NCBI GenBank assembly: GCA_964531295.1
Contig: CAZHHJ010000069.1
Span: 1-11,642, forward strand
Direction of reading: 5' to 3'
Source of the DNA: JAAYJK01 sp964531295
GTDB taxonomy: Bacteria > Bacillota > Syntrophomonadia > Syntrophomonadales > Syntrophomonadaceae
DNA length: 11,642 nucleotides
In this document: positions 1-5,102 of the stretch, one piece after another
How positions within the stretch are numbered: position 1 is the stretch's first letter
Layout of the letters: the number at the start of each line of letters is the position of its first letter
Notes under the pieces: generated by a model
What the model was told of the DNA's origin: nothing
What the model saw: only the letters and a program-made list of their open reading frames with translations
Database searches by the model: none
Program-made: the position numbers and the translations under genes

Positions 1-36
1 CGCTATTCCCAGGATGGAATAAAAAGTTTTTTTCAT
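1..36 (-). CDS. agrD: AgrD-like cyclic autoinducer peptide precursor (N-terminus only)
   Basis: The first 12 codons of a minus-strand gene are visible (MKKTFYSILGIA), and the rest lies outside the window. A strong SD (AGGAGGTG, 43-50) sits 6 nt before the ATG, and the gene begins 24 nt after the stop of agrB. In agr systems a short pro-peptide with an amphipathic, lysine-rich N-terminal leader lies beside agrB. AgrB cleaves it and cyclises it into a thiolactone signal. The call rests on position, SD strength and leader-like composition. The signal core and the acidic C-terminal tail cannot be seen, so this remains an inference. Confidence 0.66.
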   Translation of the reverse strand, partial: MKKTFYSILGIA

Positions 37-60
37 CTTTTTCACCTCCTGTTTATAGAA

Positions 61-681
61 TTAATGCTGGTTGTCCAACACCGACCATAAGAAAGCTGCG
101 GTATCTGTCAAATTAAGACTTACCCATAATATGGTTAATGCCGCACAAAGCTGTACAGTTCGGGCATAAAACCATAAAGACGAAATCAGTTCCAGAAAAA
201 GCATACCGCTTATCAATATGCCAATTACTATATAGGAATATCTTTTTAGCCTTTTACGTCGCTCGGGCGATATAATCGGGGCCTGAAGAGAATCCACCGG
301 GGCATAGCGATATACTGCATAGAAACCCAGGAGGGCAGCGACCACGGCGATAAGCCGGCAGAAGGTGTCTGCCCCAGTAGCCAGCCAGGTACCCAGATAA
401 GCAATGGCAGGAAATACCATCATAGTAGCCAGAGCACAAACCCAGGGACTTTTCGAATGGGCGCCTCCGGCAGTGTGACGGTAAGCGGTGGCTACTGAGA
501 TGCATACTATGGTACCTGGTAAGACTCCCAGCAGAAAACCTACCAGCATTGTAAGCATCAAATTCAATATATTGATAAACAATATCTCCATTGCATAAGC
601 CAGCACAGCAGCTTTTTCCTGTGGCAGATGGTTCTCCCGAACCAGGAAAAATGCCAATCGCTGGTAAAGGTTGCTCTCCAT
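61..681 (-). CDS. agrB: AgrB-family peptidase, accessory gene regulator B
   Basis: This is a 206-aa integral membrane cysteine endopeptidase of the AgrB family, which removes the C-terminal tail of the AgrD pro-peptide and catalyses thiolactone formation at the membrane. The family signature is clear. It has YRHTAGGAHSKSPWVC at about residues 67-82, giving the catalytic His75 and Cys82 seven residues apart, followed by an APVDSLQAPI stretch (127-136) and a basic ERRKRLKRY loop. Hydrophobic segments lie at about 31-61, 83-100, 108-125, 150-170 and 177-200. The length is typical of the family. The start has a GGGGGT SD 5 nt upstream and lies 24 nt after the preceding membrane-domain gene. The gene is followed by the agrD-like ORF, so all three are probably co-transcribed. 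Catalytic residues are intact, so it should be functional. Confidence 0.93.
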   Translation of the reverse strand: MESNLYQRLAFFLVRENHLPQEKAAVLAYAMEILFINILNLMLTMLVGFLLGVLPGTIVCISVATAYRHTAGGAHSKSPWVCALATMMVFPAIAYLGTWLATGADTFCRLIAVVAALLGFYAVYRYAPVDSLQAPIISPERRKRLKRYSYIVIGILISGMLFLELISSLWFYARTVQLCAALTILWVSLNLTDTAAFLWSVLDNQH

Positions 682-705
682 CTATACCCCCATATATTAA
701 AGGTC

Positions 706-1191
706 TTACATACCAGAGTCTTCATAAGCCCCGGTTTTGCTTTTCCAATCATTCCTGGGCTTCAGAAATAACTGCAAGAGTACCGCCAGCAGGTTCATCA
801 AGACCGCCTGTACATAACCCATAATCATCCAAACATGGCTGGTTTCGCTTACATCCTCAGGGTGCAGGAAGTCCAAACTGATAAACAACAGATTAAAACC
901 ATATTCAAAAGTAGCTAGGCATAGTAAGCTGGCAAATACCGCTATAAATACATGGGGCTTGGGAACCCTGGTCATCTTTACAATAAATAAGAATATCATT
1001 AGAACACTTACTACTATATGCACACCTGGTTCTATGGGTAGGGTCTTTATAAGCAATACAGTAATACTAATGACCATCGACGCAATTATGGTTCTTCCCC
1101 ATCTAATTCTGACTCGAGAAAATACTTGCGTAAAACACACTAACACCATAGTCTCCAAAATCCCCTGAATATAAGCAACGATTAATTCCAT
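706..1191 (-). CDS. AgrC-type sensory membrane domain protein without kinase
   Basis: This 161-aa protein has five predicted membrane helices (about 3-23, 33-51, 56-75, 81-104 and 119-143) and then a short polar tail ending EDSGM. Its layout and its place as first gene before agrB resemble the N-terminal peptide-sensing region of AgrC-like histidine kinases. There is no DHp or HATPase domain: the ORF stops cleanly and agrB starts 24 nt later. The SD is GGGGGAG, 5 nt before the ATG. It may be a stand-alone receptor, a decoy, or a partner of a kinase encoded elsewhere. It could also be an unrelated small membrane protein. The assignment to the AgrC sensor region is by recognition of general features, not alignment. 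Confidence 0.6.
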   Translation of the reverse strand: MELIVAYIQGILETMVLVCFTQVFSRVRIRWGRTIIASMVISITVLLIKTLPIEPGVHIVVSVLMIFLFIVKMTRVPKPHVFIAVFASLLCLATFEYGFNLLFISLDFLHPEDVSETSHVWMIMGYVQAVLMNLLAVLLQLFLKPRNDWKSKTGAYEDSGM

Positions 1192-1223
1192 TCGCTCCCC
1201 CTATTATCATACTAAAAGTAATT

Positions 1224-1251
1224 ATTATGGGCTTTCGACATAAATTGTTAA
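1224..1251 (-). promoter_or_regulatory. Probable agr operon promoter with a Spo0A box (0A box)
   Basis: Read on the minus strand, TTAACA (1251-1246) and CATAAT (1229-1224) form a sigma-A-like promoter with 16-nt spacing, each one base from consensus. The perfect 0A box TGTCGAA lies between them (1240-1234), inside the longer TTATGTCGAAA. Spo0A~P is known to bind TGTCGAA. A site between the -35 and -10 would most simply repress. An alternative -10, TATGAT (1211-1206), would put the box near -35, as at Spo0A-activated promoters, but leaves almost no leader for the SD. The rest of 1192-1476 is AT-rich and holds no other clear signal except a weak TTTACA (1410-1415) / TAGAAT (1435-1440) pair with 19-nt spacing for the plus-strand gene. 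Confidence 0.45.
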
Positions 1252-1476
1252 ACCCCTCTTTTTAGACCTTTCCTTTAAATCCTTTATGATGGAAAGTTAT
1301 TACACACCCGGTCTGCAGGCTAATAACACTTAATATAATATACACTATAACCCGAAATCATTTCCTAATGAAAAAAAATAAACTGCATTTTTTAAAATAT
1401 TAGTATTATTTTACAGGATTTTTCCGCTTGTGCTTAGAATCCTTAAGACTAAGATTCTTTAAAGGGAGGTTATGCT

Positions 1477-1755
1477 ATGCCGTTTATTGACCCCACTCTC
1501 CGCCCCTTCATCCGTTCAGAAATCCTGGGCCTTAACCCTGGTGAATTAGGTATTTATGGACTACTTAGAAATAAGCAATGGATATACATAGGTAAAGGTG
1601 ATATCCGCATCCGGTTGCTGTCCCATCTAAATGGAGATAATCAAAGTATCAAAAACCAGGAACCCAGTCATTGGGTGGCAGAGATCACCGGTAACTACCA
1701 AAACCGCGAGCTAGAACTGATCGAAGAATACCAACCGCTGTGCAACAGGAAATAG
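1477..1755 (+). CDS. Stand-alone GIY-YIG domain protein
   Basis: This 92-aa protein is essentially one GIY-YIG nuclease-fold domain. Visible motifs are GIY at 25-27, YIG at 37-39 followed by KGDIRIRL with Arg44 and Arg46, a Glu-rich helix RELELIEEYQP (78-87) supplying the candidate metal-binding Glu, and the terminal PLCN with a conserved Asn90. All elements expected for catalysis appear present. Related small proteins occur as single-domain nucleases of unknown role; UvrC and homing endonucleases carry the same fold with added domains, which are absent here. The start has a strong SD (AAGGGAGG, 1462-1469) 7 nt upstream; an ATG at 1472 is out of frame. The gene stands alone, followed 25 nt later by the tRNA promoter. 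DNA cleavage or repair is plausible, but the substrate is unknown. Confidence 0.85.
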   Translation: MPFIDPTLRPFIRSEILGLNPGELGIYGLLRNKQWIYIGKGDIRIRLLSHLNGDNQSIKNQEPSHWVAEITGNYQNRELELIEEYQPLCNRK

Positions 1756-1779
1756 CCATACCTCATAAACTCTATTAAC

Positions 1780-1809
1780 TTGACAATAAGATACTCTATG
1801 GTCTATAAT
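1780..1809 (+). promoter_or_regulatory. Promoter of tRNA-Leu
   Basis: TTGACA (1780-1785) and TATAAT (1804-1809) are both perfect sigma-A hexamers, separated by 18 nt. The expected start near 1816 gives about 25 nt of 5' leader before the mature tRNA. This is one of the strongest promoters in the window. Confidence 0.9.
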
Positions 1810-1840
1810 CTACCTTGTTGAAAACAAATAAAAGCTTCGT

Positions 1841-1927
1841 GCGGCAGTGGCGGAATCGGCAGACGCGCTAGATTCAGGTTCTAGTGGGGGCAACTTCGTG
1901 GAGGTTCAAGTCCTCTCTGCCGCACCA
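1841..1927 (+). tRNA. tRNA-Leu (anticodon CAG)
   Basis: This is a class II tRNA of 87 nt with encoded CCA (1925-1927). The acceptor stem GCGGCAG (1841-1847) pairs perfectly with CTGCCGC (1917-1923), and A1924 is the discriminator base expected for leucine. The anticodon stem is CTAGA/TCTAG (1868-1872, 1880-1884) with a 7-nt loop, anticodon CAG at 1875-1877, which reads CUG. A long variable arm precedes the T arm, which contains GGTTCAAGTCC. The promoter and terminator on either side show a single-gene transcription unit. Confidence 0.97.
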
Positions 1928-1940
1928 TATGGGCATTACA

Positions 1941-1978
1941 GACAGTCTAATGAGTAAATCTCGTTAGACTGTCTTTTT
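1941..1978 (+). terminator. Intrinsic terminator of tRNA-Leu
   Basis: A 14-bp stem (1941-1954 with 1960-1973, one G-U pair) closes a 5-nt loop TAAAT and is followed by TTTTT. It begins 13 nt after the tRNA CCA end. Confidence 0.93.
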
Positions 1979-1980
1979 AT

Positions 1981-2068
1981 GGGAATCACGCTAGACAAGC
2001 TTGATTTTTATACTCTATACCAGAATCTAACGGGTATAGAAATCCCATGGTAAAGGGGTGATTATCCC
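1981..2068. other. Nested inverted repeats, possible structured RNA remnant
   Basis: GGGAATCAC (1981-1989) pairs with GTGATT-AT-CCC (2058-2068), giving 9 bp with a 2-nt bulge. It encloses a second perfect 8-bp stem, TCTATACC (2014-2021) with GGTATAGA (2033-2040). No ORF is convincing here. It lies between the tRNA terminator and the group IIC intron 3' end in the same orientation, so it may be a leftover of intron secondary structure or an unrelated RNA. Group II domain I motifs could not be recognised. Confidence 0.35.
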
Positions 2069-2087
2069 AAACTCCACAAGTTAATAA

Positions 2088-2123
2088 AGCCCTCGGACTC
2101 GCCTATTGGCGAGTCCGAGGGCT
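2088..2123. terminator. 16-bp perfect hairpin, probable terminator (best on minus strand)
   Basis: AGCCCTCGGACTCGCC (2088-2103) and its exact complement (2108-2123) enclose a TATT loop. On the minus strand the hairpin ends GGGCT and runs into TTATTAA, so it could terminate transcripts coming from the GNAT-like gene about 230 nt upstream. On the plus strand no T-run follows. Alternatively it is the shortened domain IV stem of the adjacent intron remnant, or the hairpin that group IIC introns are known to target. Confidence 0.55.
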
Positions 2124-2167
2124 AGTCAGCTTGTTCGAAACATATCAGAGAATTCGTTAATCCACAT

Positions 2168-2239
2168 GAACCGCCGTATATCAAATGGTACGTACGGTGG
2201 TGCAAAAGGACGGGGGTTAGCCGCCCCCTCCTATTTGAT
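2168..2239 (+). mobile_element. Group IIC intron remnant: domains V and VI only
   Basis: Domain V is textbook. ACCGCCGTA (2170-2178) pairs with TACGGTGGT (2193-2201) with a single G-U pair. A two-base bulge CG (2191-2192) follows, then an inner 4-bp stem TATC/GGTA and tetraloop AAAT. The catalytic triad reads CGC (2172-2174), the form known for group IIC introns. Domain VI follows: CAAA-AGGA (2203-2210), a GC-rich stem, then TCCT, a bulged A at 2233 (candidate branch point), TTTG, and a 3' end near 2239. No reverse transcriptase/maturase ORF and no recognisable domain I or 5' end precede it; only about 190 nt separate it from the tRNA terminator. It is therefore a 5'-truncated or internally deleted copy that cannot splice by itself. 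Confidence 0.82.
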
Positions 2240-2244
2240 TATGG

Positions 2245-2355
2245 TTATTTAAGCTTAACCGGAATCTGTATTTCAGTAATATCCCACCAGCTTGGATGGG
2301 GTCTGACGTCCCAGCGGCAGGCTACTTTTTCAGTGGTCTCGAACCGTCCCCCTGA
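2245..2355 (-). pseudogene. Coding-like segment in frame after the GNAT-like gene's stop
   Basis: Immediately after the TGA of the upstream minus-strand gene, the same frame stays open for 36 codons to a TAA at 2245. The translation has protein-like composition, for example TTEKVACRWDVRPHPSWW and then DITEIQIPVKLK at the end. It has no start codon or SD of its own. It may be the decayed 3' end of another gene, a former C-terminal extension lost by a nonsense change, or chance. No family was recognised. Confidence 0.3.
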
Positions 2356-2958
2356 TCACGCAATCTTCTTGTTCCGGCGCTGCTGACGGTCTAAAATAGT
2401 TTGTTGGACTAGAGTCTGGCGTTCAATCGCCCAAGATTTTATTTCCTTTCCATGAGCCTTGAATTTCCCCAGATATGAAAAGTTGGCCCTTTTCATAAGG
2501 CGTCGGCCGCCTTCGGATATAGTAAATGCCCCAATGGCACGAACATCTGGAGCATCGCTGTTTCTCCCCAGTACAAAGCGTCTTCCAAAATCATGTACCA
2601 GCGCTTTGGTATAATCTTTATGCAGTTTATCACTTTGATCAACGATTACTGAAGAAATATAGAGATATAGGTTGGGATCATCAAAAGCCTTAATATGATT
2701 CACCATACAACTTTCATCCATTTCTCCAGTTATGATTTTATTCCATATAGAATACTCCAGCGGGAAAACCCAATAGTATCCTTTAACTTTACCATTTACC
2801 TTGCAAACTCGAAACATCATCGGCTCTTGCTCAATTAATTTACAGATGAGCGTGGATTCAGAATGCCAACAACTATCGAAATACTTTCTTTCTAGATTCA
2901 ACATGGTCGCAGTGTCTTGGATCCGAGCACACTCAACCGAATATGCTGGATTTTTCAT
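2356..2958 (-). CDS. GNAT-like acetyltransferase-fold protein
   Basis: The 200-aa product has features of the GNAT fold. A strand pair MMFRVCKVNGKVKGYYWVFP (47-66) resembles the central GNAT hairpin. LYLYISSVIVDQ (97-108) resembles the strand before the acetyl-CoA loop, and TISEGGRRLMKRANFSYLGK (146-165) resembles the C-terminal helix and strand. The usual glycine-rich acetyl-CoA loop (R/Q-x-x-G-x-G/A) after the VDQ strand is not recognisable (SDKLHKDYTKAL), so activity or substrate is uncertain. The C-terminus is basic (RQQRRNKKIA). The SD GGAAGGTG is well placed before the ATG. It stands alone in an eroded region with a REP-like GAACCGTCCCC motif at its 3' end, suggesting accessory DNA. The function is not known. 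Confidence 0.6.
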   Translation of the reverse strand: MKNPAYSVECARIQDTATMLNLERKYFDSCWHSESTLICKLIEQEPMMFRVCKVNGKVKGYYWVFPLEYSIWNKIITGEMDESCMVNHIKAFDDPNLYLYISSVIVDQSDKLHKDYTKALVHDFGRRFVLGRNSDAPDVRAIGAFTISEGGRRLMKRANFSYLGKFKAHGKEIKSWAIERQTLVQQTILDRQQRRNKKIA

Positions 2959-3079
2959 AATGTCACCTTCCTATATTATTTCAAACAAAACGGATAACGC
3001 TAGTTAAATCAACTACCGTTGTTTATGGATATTGGATACAGATAAAACAGGTTTAATGTGTAGCTAGAGGGAGATTCCG

Positions 3080-3124
3080 CTACAGGGGGGTAAATTTGGT
3101 GGGGTATTTCGTTAGGGTGCTCAT
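3080..3124 (-). CDS. Tiny ORF with strong ribosome binding site (14 aa)
   Basis: MSTLTKYPTKFTPL is preceded by GGAAGGTG (3137-3130 on the minus strand) with 5 nt spacing. Its leader (ATATTAGGAAGGTGAAAAG) closely resembles that of the GNAT-like gene (ATATAGGAAGGTGACATT). It also overlaps, ATGA-style, the end of a 19-codon ORF starting at 3181. It may be the 5' stub of a broken gene or a short peptide. No family is recognisable. Confidence 0.22.
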   Translation of the reverse strand: MSTLTKYPTKFTPL

Positions 3125-3413
3125 CTTTTCACCTTCCTAATATTTGAGGTCCACGCAAGTAAAATCACTAGGGTTCTCATTAAGTATAGCCCCTTTTCAT
3201 ATGTTTTTCATCTTACGAACATATCTGCAAAACAATAGAAACCAAAGCATATGTCTGCTTTTCTTAGTAGAGTCATGAGGCAGACCCGGTGATACCAAAT
3301 CTCTGGGATTTCTGGGATTTAAAAATAATCTTTGGCAAGTCCATCCTTGGACATCGAAGGTTATCACCGTCTATAAAGAGGGTATGGGATATTACTCGTC
3401 CCCCCTTGTCAAC
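3125..3413. other. Gene-poor stretch with inverted repeats and decayed coding
   Basis: No complete gene is supported in this stretch. CGGTGATA (3278-3285) and TATCACCG (3363-3370) are perfect inverted repeats about 77 nt apart. They enclose small hairpins: AAATC/GATTT within 3287-3302, and GTCCA/TGGAC within 3341-3354. On the minus strand a 46-codon reading frame without a start (3272-3413) follows in frame after the TAG that ends the 3414-3533 fragment. A second CGTCCCCC motif lies at 3399-3406, similar to that at 2345-2352. Confidence 0.3.
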
Positions 3414-3533
3414 CTACCTCCCGGTTCTCAGTACAGGCATATCCGAGTGGTGCAAAGCACCCTTGGACAGTGCGAAGCAGCCAAATGCTGCCAGCAATTC
3501 CCATAAAGCCAGCACTCCCATCCCGATCAGCAT
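3414..3533 (-). pseudogene. Membrane-helix fragment downstream of the ger operon
   Basis: A 39-codon reading frame carries one clear membrane helix (MLIGMGVLALWELLAAFGCF) followed by a polar tail ending PVLRTGR. No SD precedes the ATG, and the frame is open further upstream into the end of the neighbouring small-protein gene in another frame. The frame continues after the TAG, which is one base change from CAG. This pattern suggests the tail of a decayed membrane protein gene. The family is unknown. Confidence 0.25.
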
Positions 3534-3567
3534 CCATACATAAGAAATAGAAATGAATTTTGCTATT

Positions 3568-3783
3568 TTAAAATATAGATAATACCCGGGCGACGATGAA
3601 TTCGATCCCTCTATTTGGATTGGGTATATACATATCCAGGCTGAGCATAATGGTGAGTACCAGACCGGGTATTAAAAAAACAAAAAATACTATCAGCTCT
3701 CGCCAGTACTTCTTTTTCACTAAATCAGGCACTTCTATGTAACATATGACAGCAAAAACCAGAATTATTAGAAATATCAGCAT
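3568..3783 (-). CDS. Small two-helix membrane protein of the germination operon
   Basis: The 71-aa product has helix 1 at about 2-18, a charged loop VPDLVKKKYWREL (19-31) and helix 2 at about 31-49, then a YIPNPNRGIEFIV segment (52-64). Similar small proteins with an IP-x-P-x-x-GIE segment occur beside gerA-type operons in Clostridia, as I recall. The SD AAAGGGAAG is 7 nt before the ATG, and the gene begins 18 nt after the truncated gerB copy, so it is the last clear gene of the operon. Its role in the germinant receptor is not known. By position it may be an accessory subunit comparable in size to the GerD-like or D-subunit small proteins of other receptors, but no homology to them is claimed. 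Confidence 0.72.
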   Translation of the reverse strand: MLIFLIILVFAVICYIEVPDLVKKKYWRELIVFFVFLIPGLVLTIMLSLDMYIPNPNRGIEFIVARVLSIF

Positions 3784-3801
3784 CTTAACACTTCCCTTTA
3801 A

Positions 3802-3924
3802 TCAAGTCCAGGAATCCCTGCCAGCATCTAAGCCAGGAGATAGTATAACTGCAGATCCCAGCATAGAGCCTGTAATTAATGCTATAAATTGATTTGCAGA
3901 TATTCGGCCTCTTTCCAACTCCAT
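3802..3924 (-). pseudogene. Truncated second gerB copy (N-terminal 40 codons)
   Basis: The 40-aa translation begins MELERGRISANQFIALITGS and continues through ILSPG to a TGA after SWT. It aligns without gaps with the N-terminus of the adjacent intact GerB (MELEKGRIAPYQ... to NNVWL), with 18 identities in 40 positions. The remaining roughly 330 residues of the permease are absent: the next gene begins 18 nt later. The SD AAGGGGAT and ATG are intact, 10 nt after the gerB stop, so a one-helix peptide could still be made. The best explanation is a tandem or related gerB gene removed by a deletion. A functional micropeptide is possible but unsupported. Confidence 0.82.
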
Positions 3925-3934
3925 GTATATCCCC

Positions 3935-5056
3935 TTAATTCTTATTGTTTCCAGGCAATCCTGGAGTAAGCTGATTACTGGACCGGATCTTTTTCAGTTT
4001 CATGCTTAAAAGCGTTAATAATGGCAATACTGCCTGAAAAAAGAAGGCGTAATATGGATATGTATTTGAATTAAATAGAAAAAGTTCCACTGAACTGTTA
4101 AACTGCAGCACGCTGAGAACAAATATTAATACTCCCACAGGTAATATCAGTGGGGTATATGACCGCAGTTTGCATATTTGGGCAAGGCCCAGAACTGCTG
4201 CGTAATAAAAGATCCCTGCTTTTATTACCGCCAGTATCATTCCGTTAGATGCACCCAGTACCTCAACCCGGGTTATAATAGAGCCTATGTCAATTAGCCT
4301 GACCATCTCGTAGCCCTTATAGATGGCCACCTCAGTAAAATTGCCCAAAACCAGGGTTATCAGCAGCCGATCCACTACCAAGAATGACGCGGTGATAAGC
4401 AAACCATAAATAATGGCAGGTTTCGTTTTCTTATTGTTATTCAAAAATGGGACTATCATAAAGAAAACCAGTATTTCTCCAAAGGGAAAAACCGCTATTC
4501 CGTGAGCTGCCAGTAGAAAATCCTGGACCGAAATCTGCATAAATGGCAATAGATTAGCGGTATTAATGTGATTGCTATTTAGAACAAGCAGCATAAACGT
4601 AGTTACAGACATGATAAGAAAGCTTATAATAGCGACTCTGCCGATGACCTCCAATCCCGCTTTTATCATGAAGGCCAGCAGTGCAATATAGGTAAGAACG
4701 AAAACTGGAAAAGGAGTTACTGGAAATAAGGTGCCCAGGAAATATGCATAATCGCTCAGTACCATGGCTGCTAAATGCAGAAAATACAGAATATATAAGA
4801 CGGAAAATATTTTACCCAGATAAGGACCCCAAACACAATCGTTTATCTCTAGCAGCGTTTTTCCAGGATAATTACGGCTCAAGCTTAATAATATCCAGGT
4901 GAAAAACAGAGCTTCACCCAGACCTGCAATCACCGCCAGCCAAACATTATTTTCAGCTCTGCCTCCTGGATAGAGAATAATTGTTGTAGCCATCATTGAG
5001 CTGACTATAAGTACAGTCAACTGATAAGGTGCAATTCTGCCTTTTTCCAGTTCCAT
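3935..5056 (-). CDS. gerB: GerB-family spore germination permease
   Basis: This 373-aa integral membrane protein belongs to the endospore germination permease family, within the amino acid/polyamine transporter superfamily. It is the GerB subunit of the GerA-type nutrient receptor in the spore inner membrane. It opens with the family N-terminus MELEKGRIAPYQL, has about ten hydrophobic segments between 12 and 352, a conserved FPFGEI (190-195) and a YEMVRLIDIGSIITRVE region (249-265), then a basic C-terminus. The length is normal. The SD GGGAG lies about 8 nt before the ATG, and the gene starts 46 nt after the gerC stop. Germinant specificity cannot be deduced. It is intact, unlike the truncated copy immediately downstream. 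Confidence 0.93.
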   Translation of the reverse strand: MELEKGRIAPYQLTVLIVSSMMATTIILYPGGRAENNVWLAVIAGLGEALFFTWILLSLSRNYPGKTLLEINDCVWGPYLGKIFSVLYILYFLHLAAMVLSDYAYFLGTLFPVTPFPVFVLTYIALLAFMIKAGLEVIGRVAIISFLIMSVTTFMLLVLNSNHINTANLLPFMQISVQDFLLAAHGIAVFPFGEILVFFMIVPFLNNNKKTKPAIIYGLLITASFLVVDRLLITLVLGNFTEVAIYKGYEMVRLIDIGSIITRVEVLGASNGMILAVIKAGIFYYAAVLGLAQICKLRSYTPLILPVGVLIFVLSVLQFNSSVELFLFNSNTYPYYAFFFQAVLPLLTLLSMKLKKIRSSNQLTPGLPGNNKN

Positions 5057-5102
5057 AGTATTTCTCCCAATGTTCTATTATATTTGGCAAGATCTTTTGG
5101 CA

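Noticed and set aside
591..824. Plus-strand 77-codon frame
   Set aside because: Overlaps the agrB start and the preceding gene's end in antisense; no SD.
1841..2160. Integration (att) site at the tRNA-Leu 3' end
   Set aside because: No repeat of the tRNA 3' end and no integrase were found in the window.
3407..3412. Minus-strand TTGACA as a promoter -35
   Set aside because: No acceptable -10 lies 16-19 nt downstream.
3289..3543. Plus-strand 84-codon frame
   Set aside because: No SD before GTG, no recognisable features. The opposite strand reads more like decayed membrane protein.
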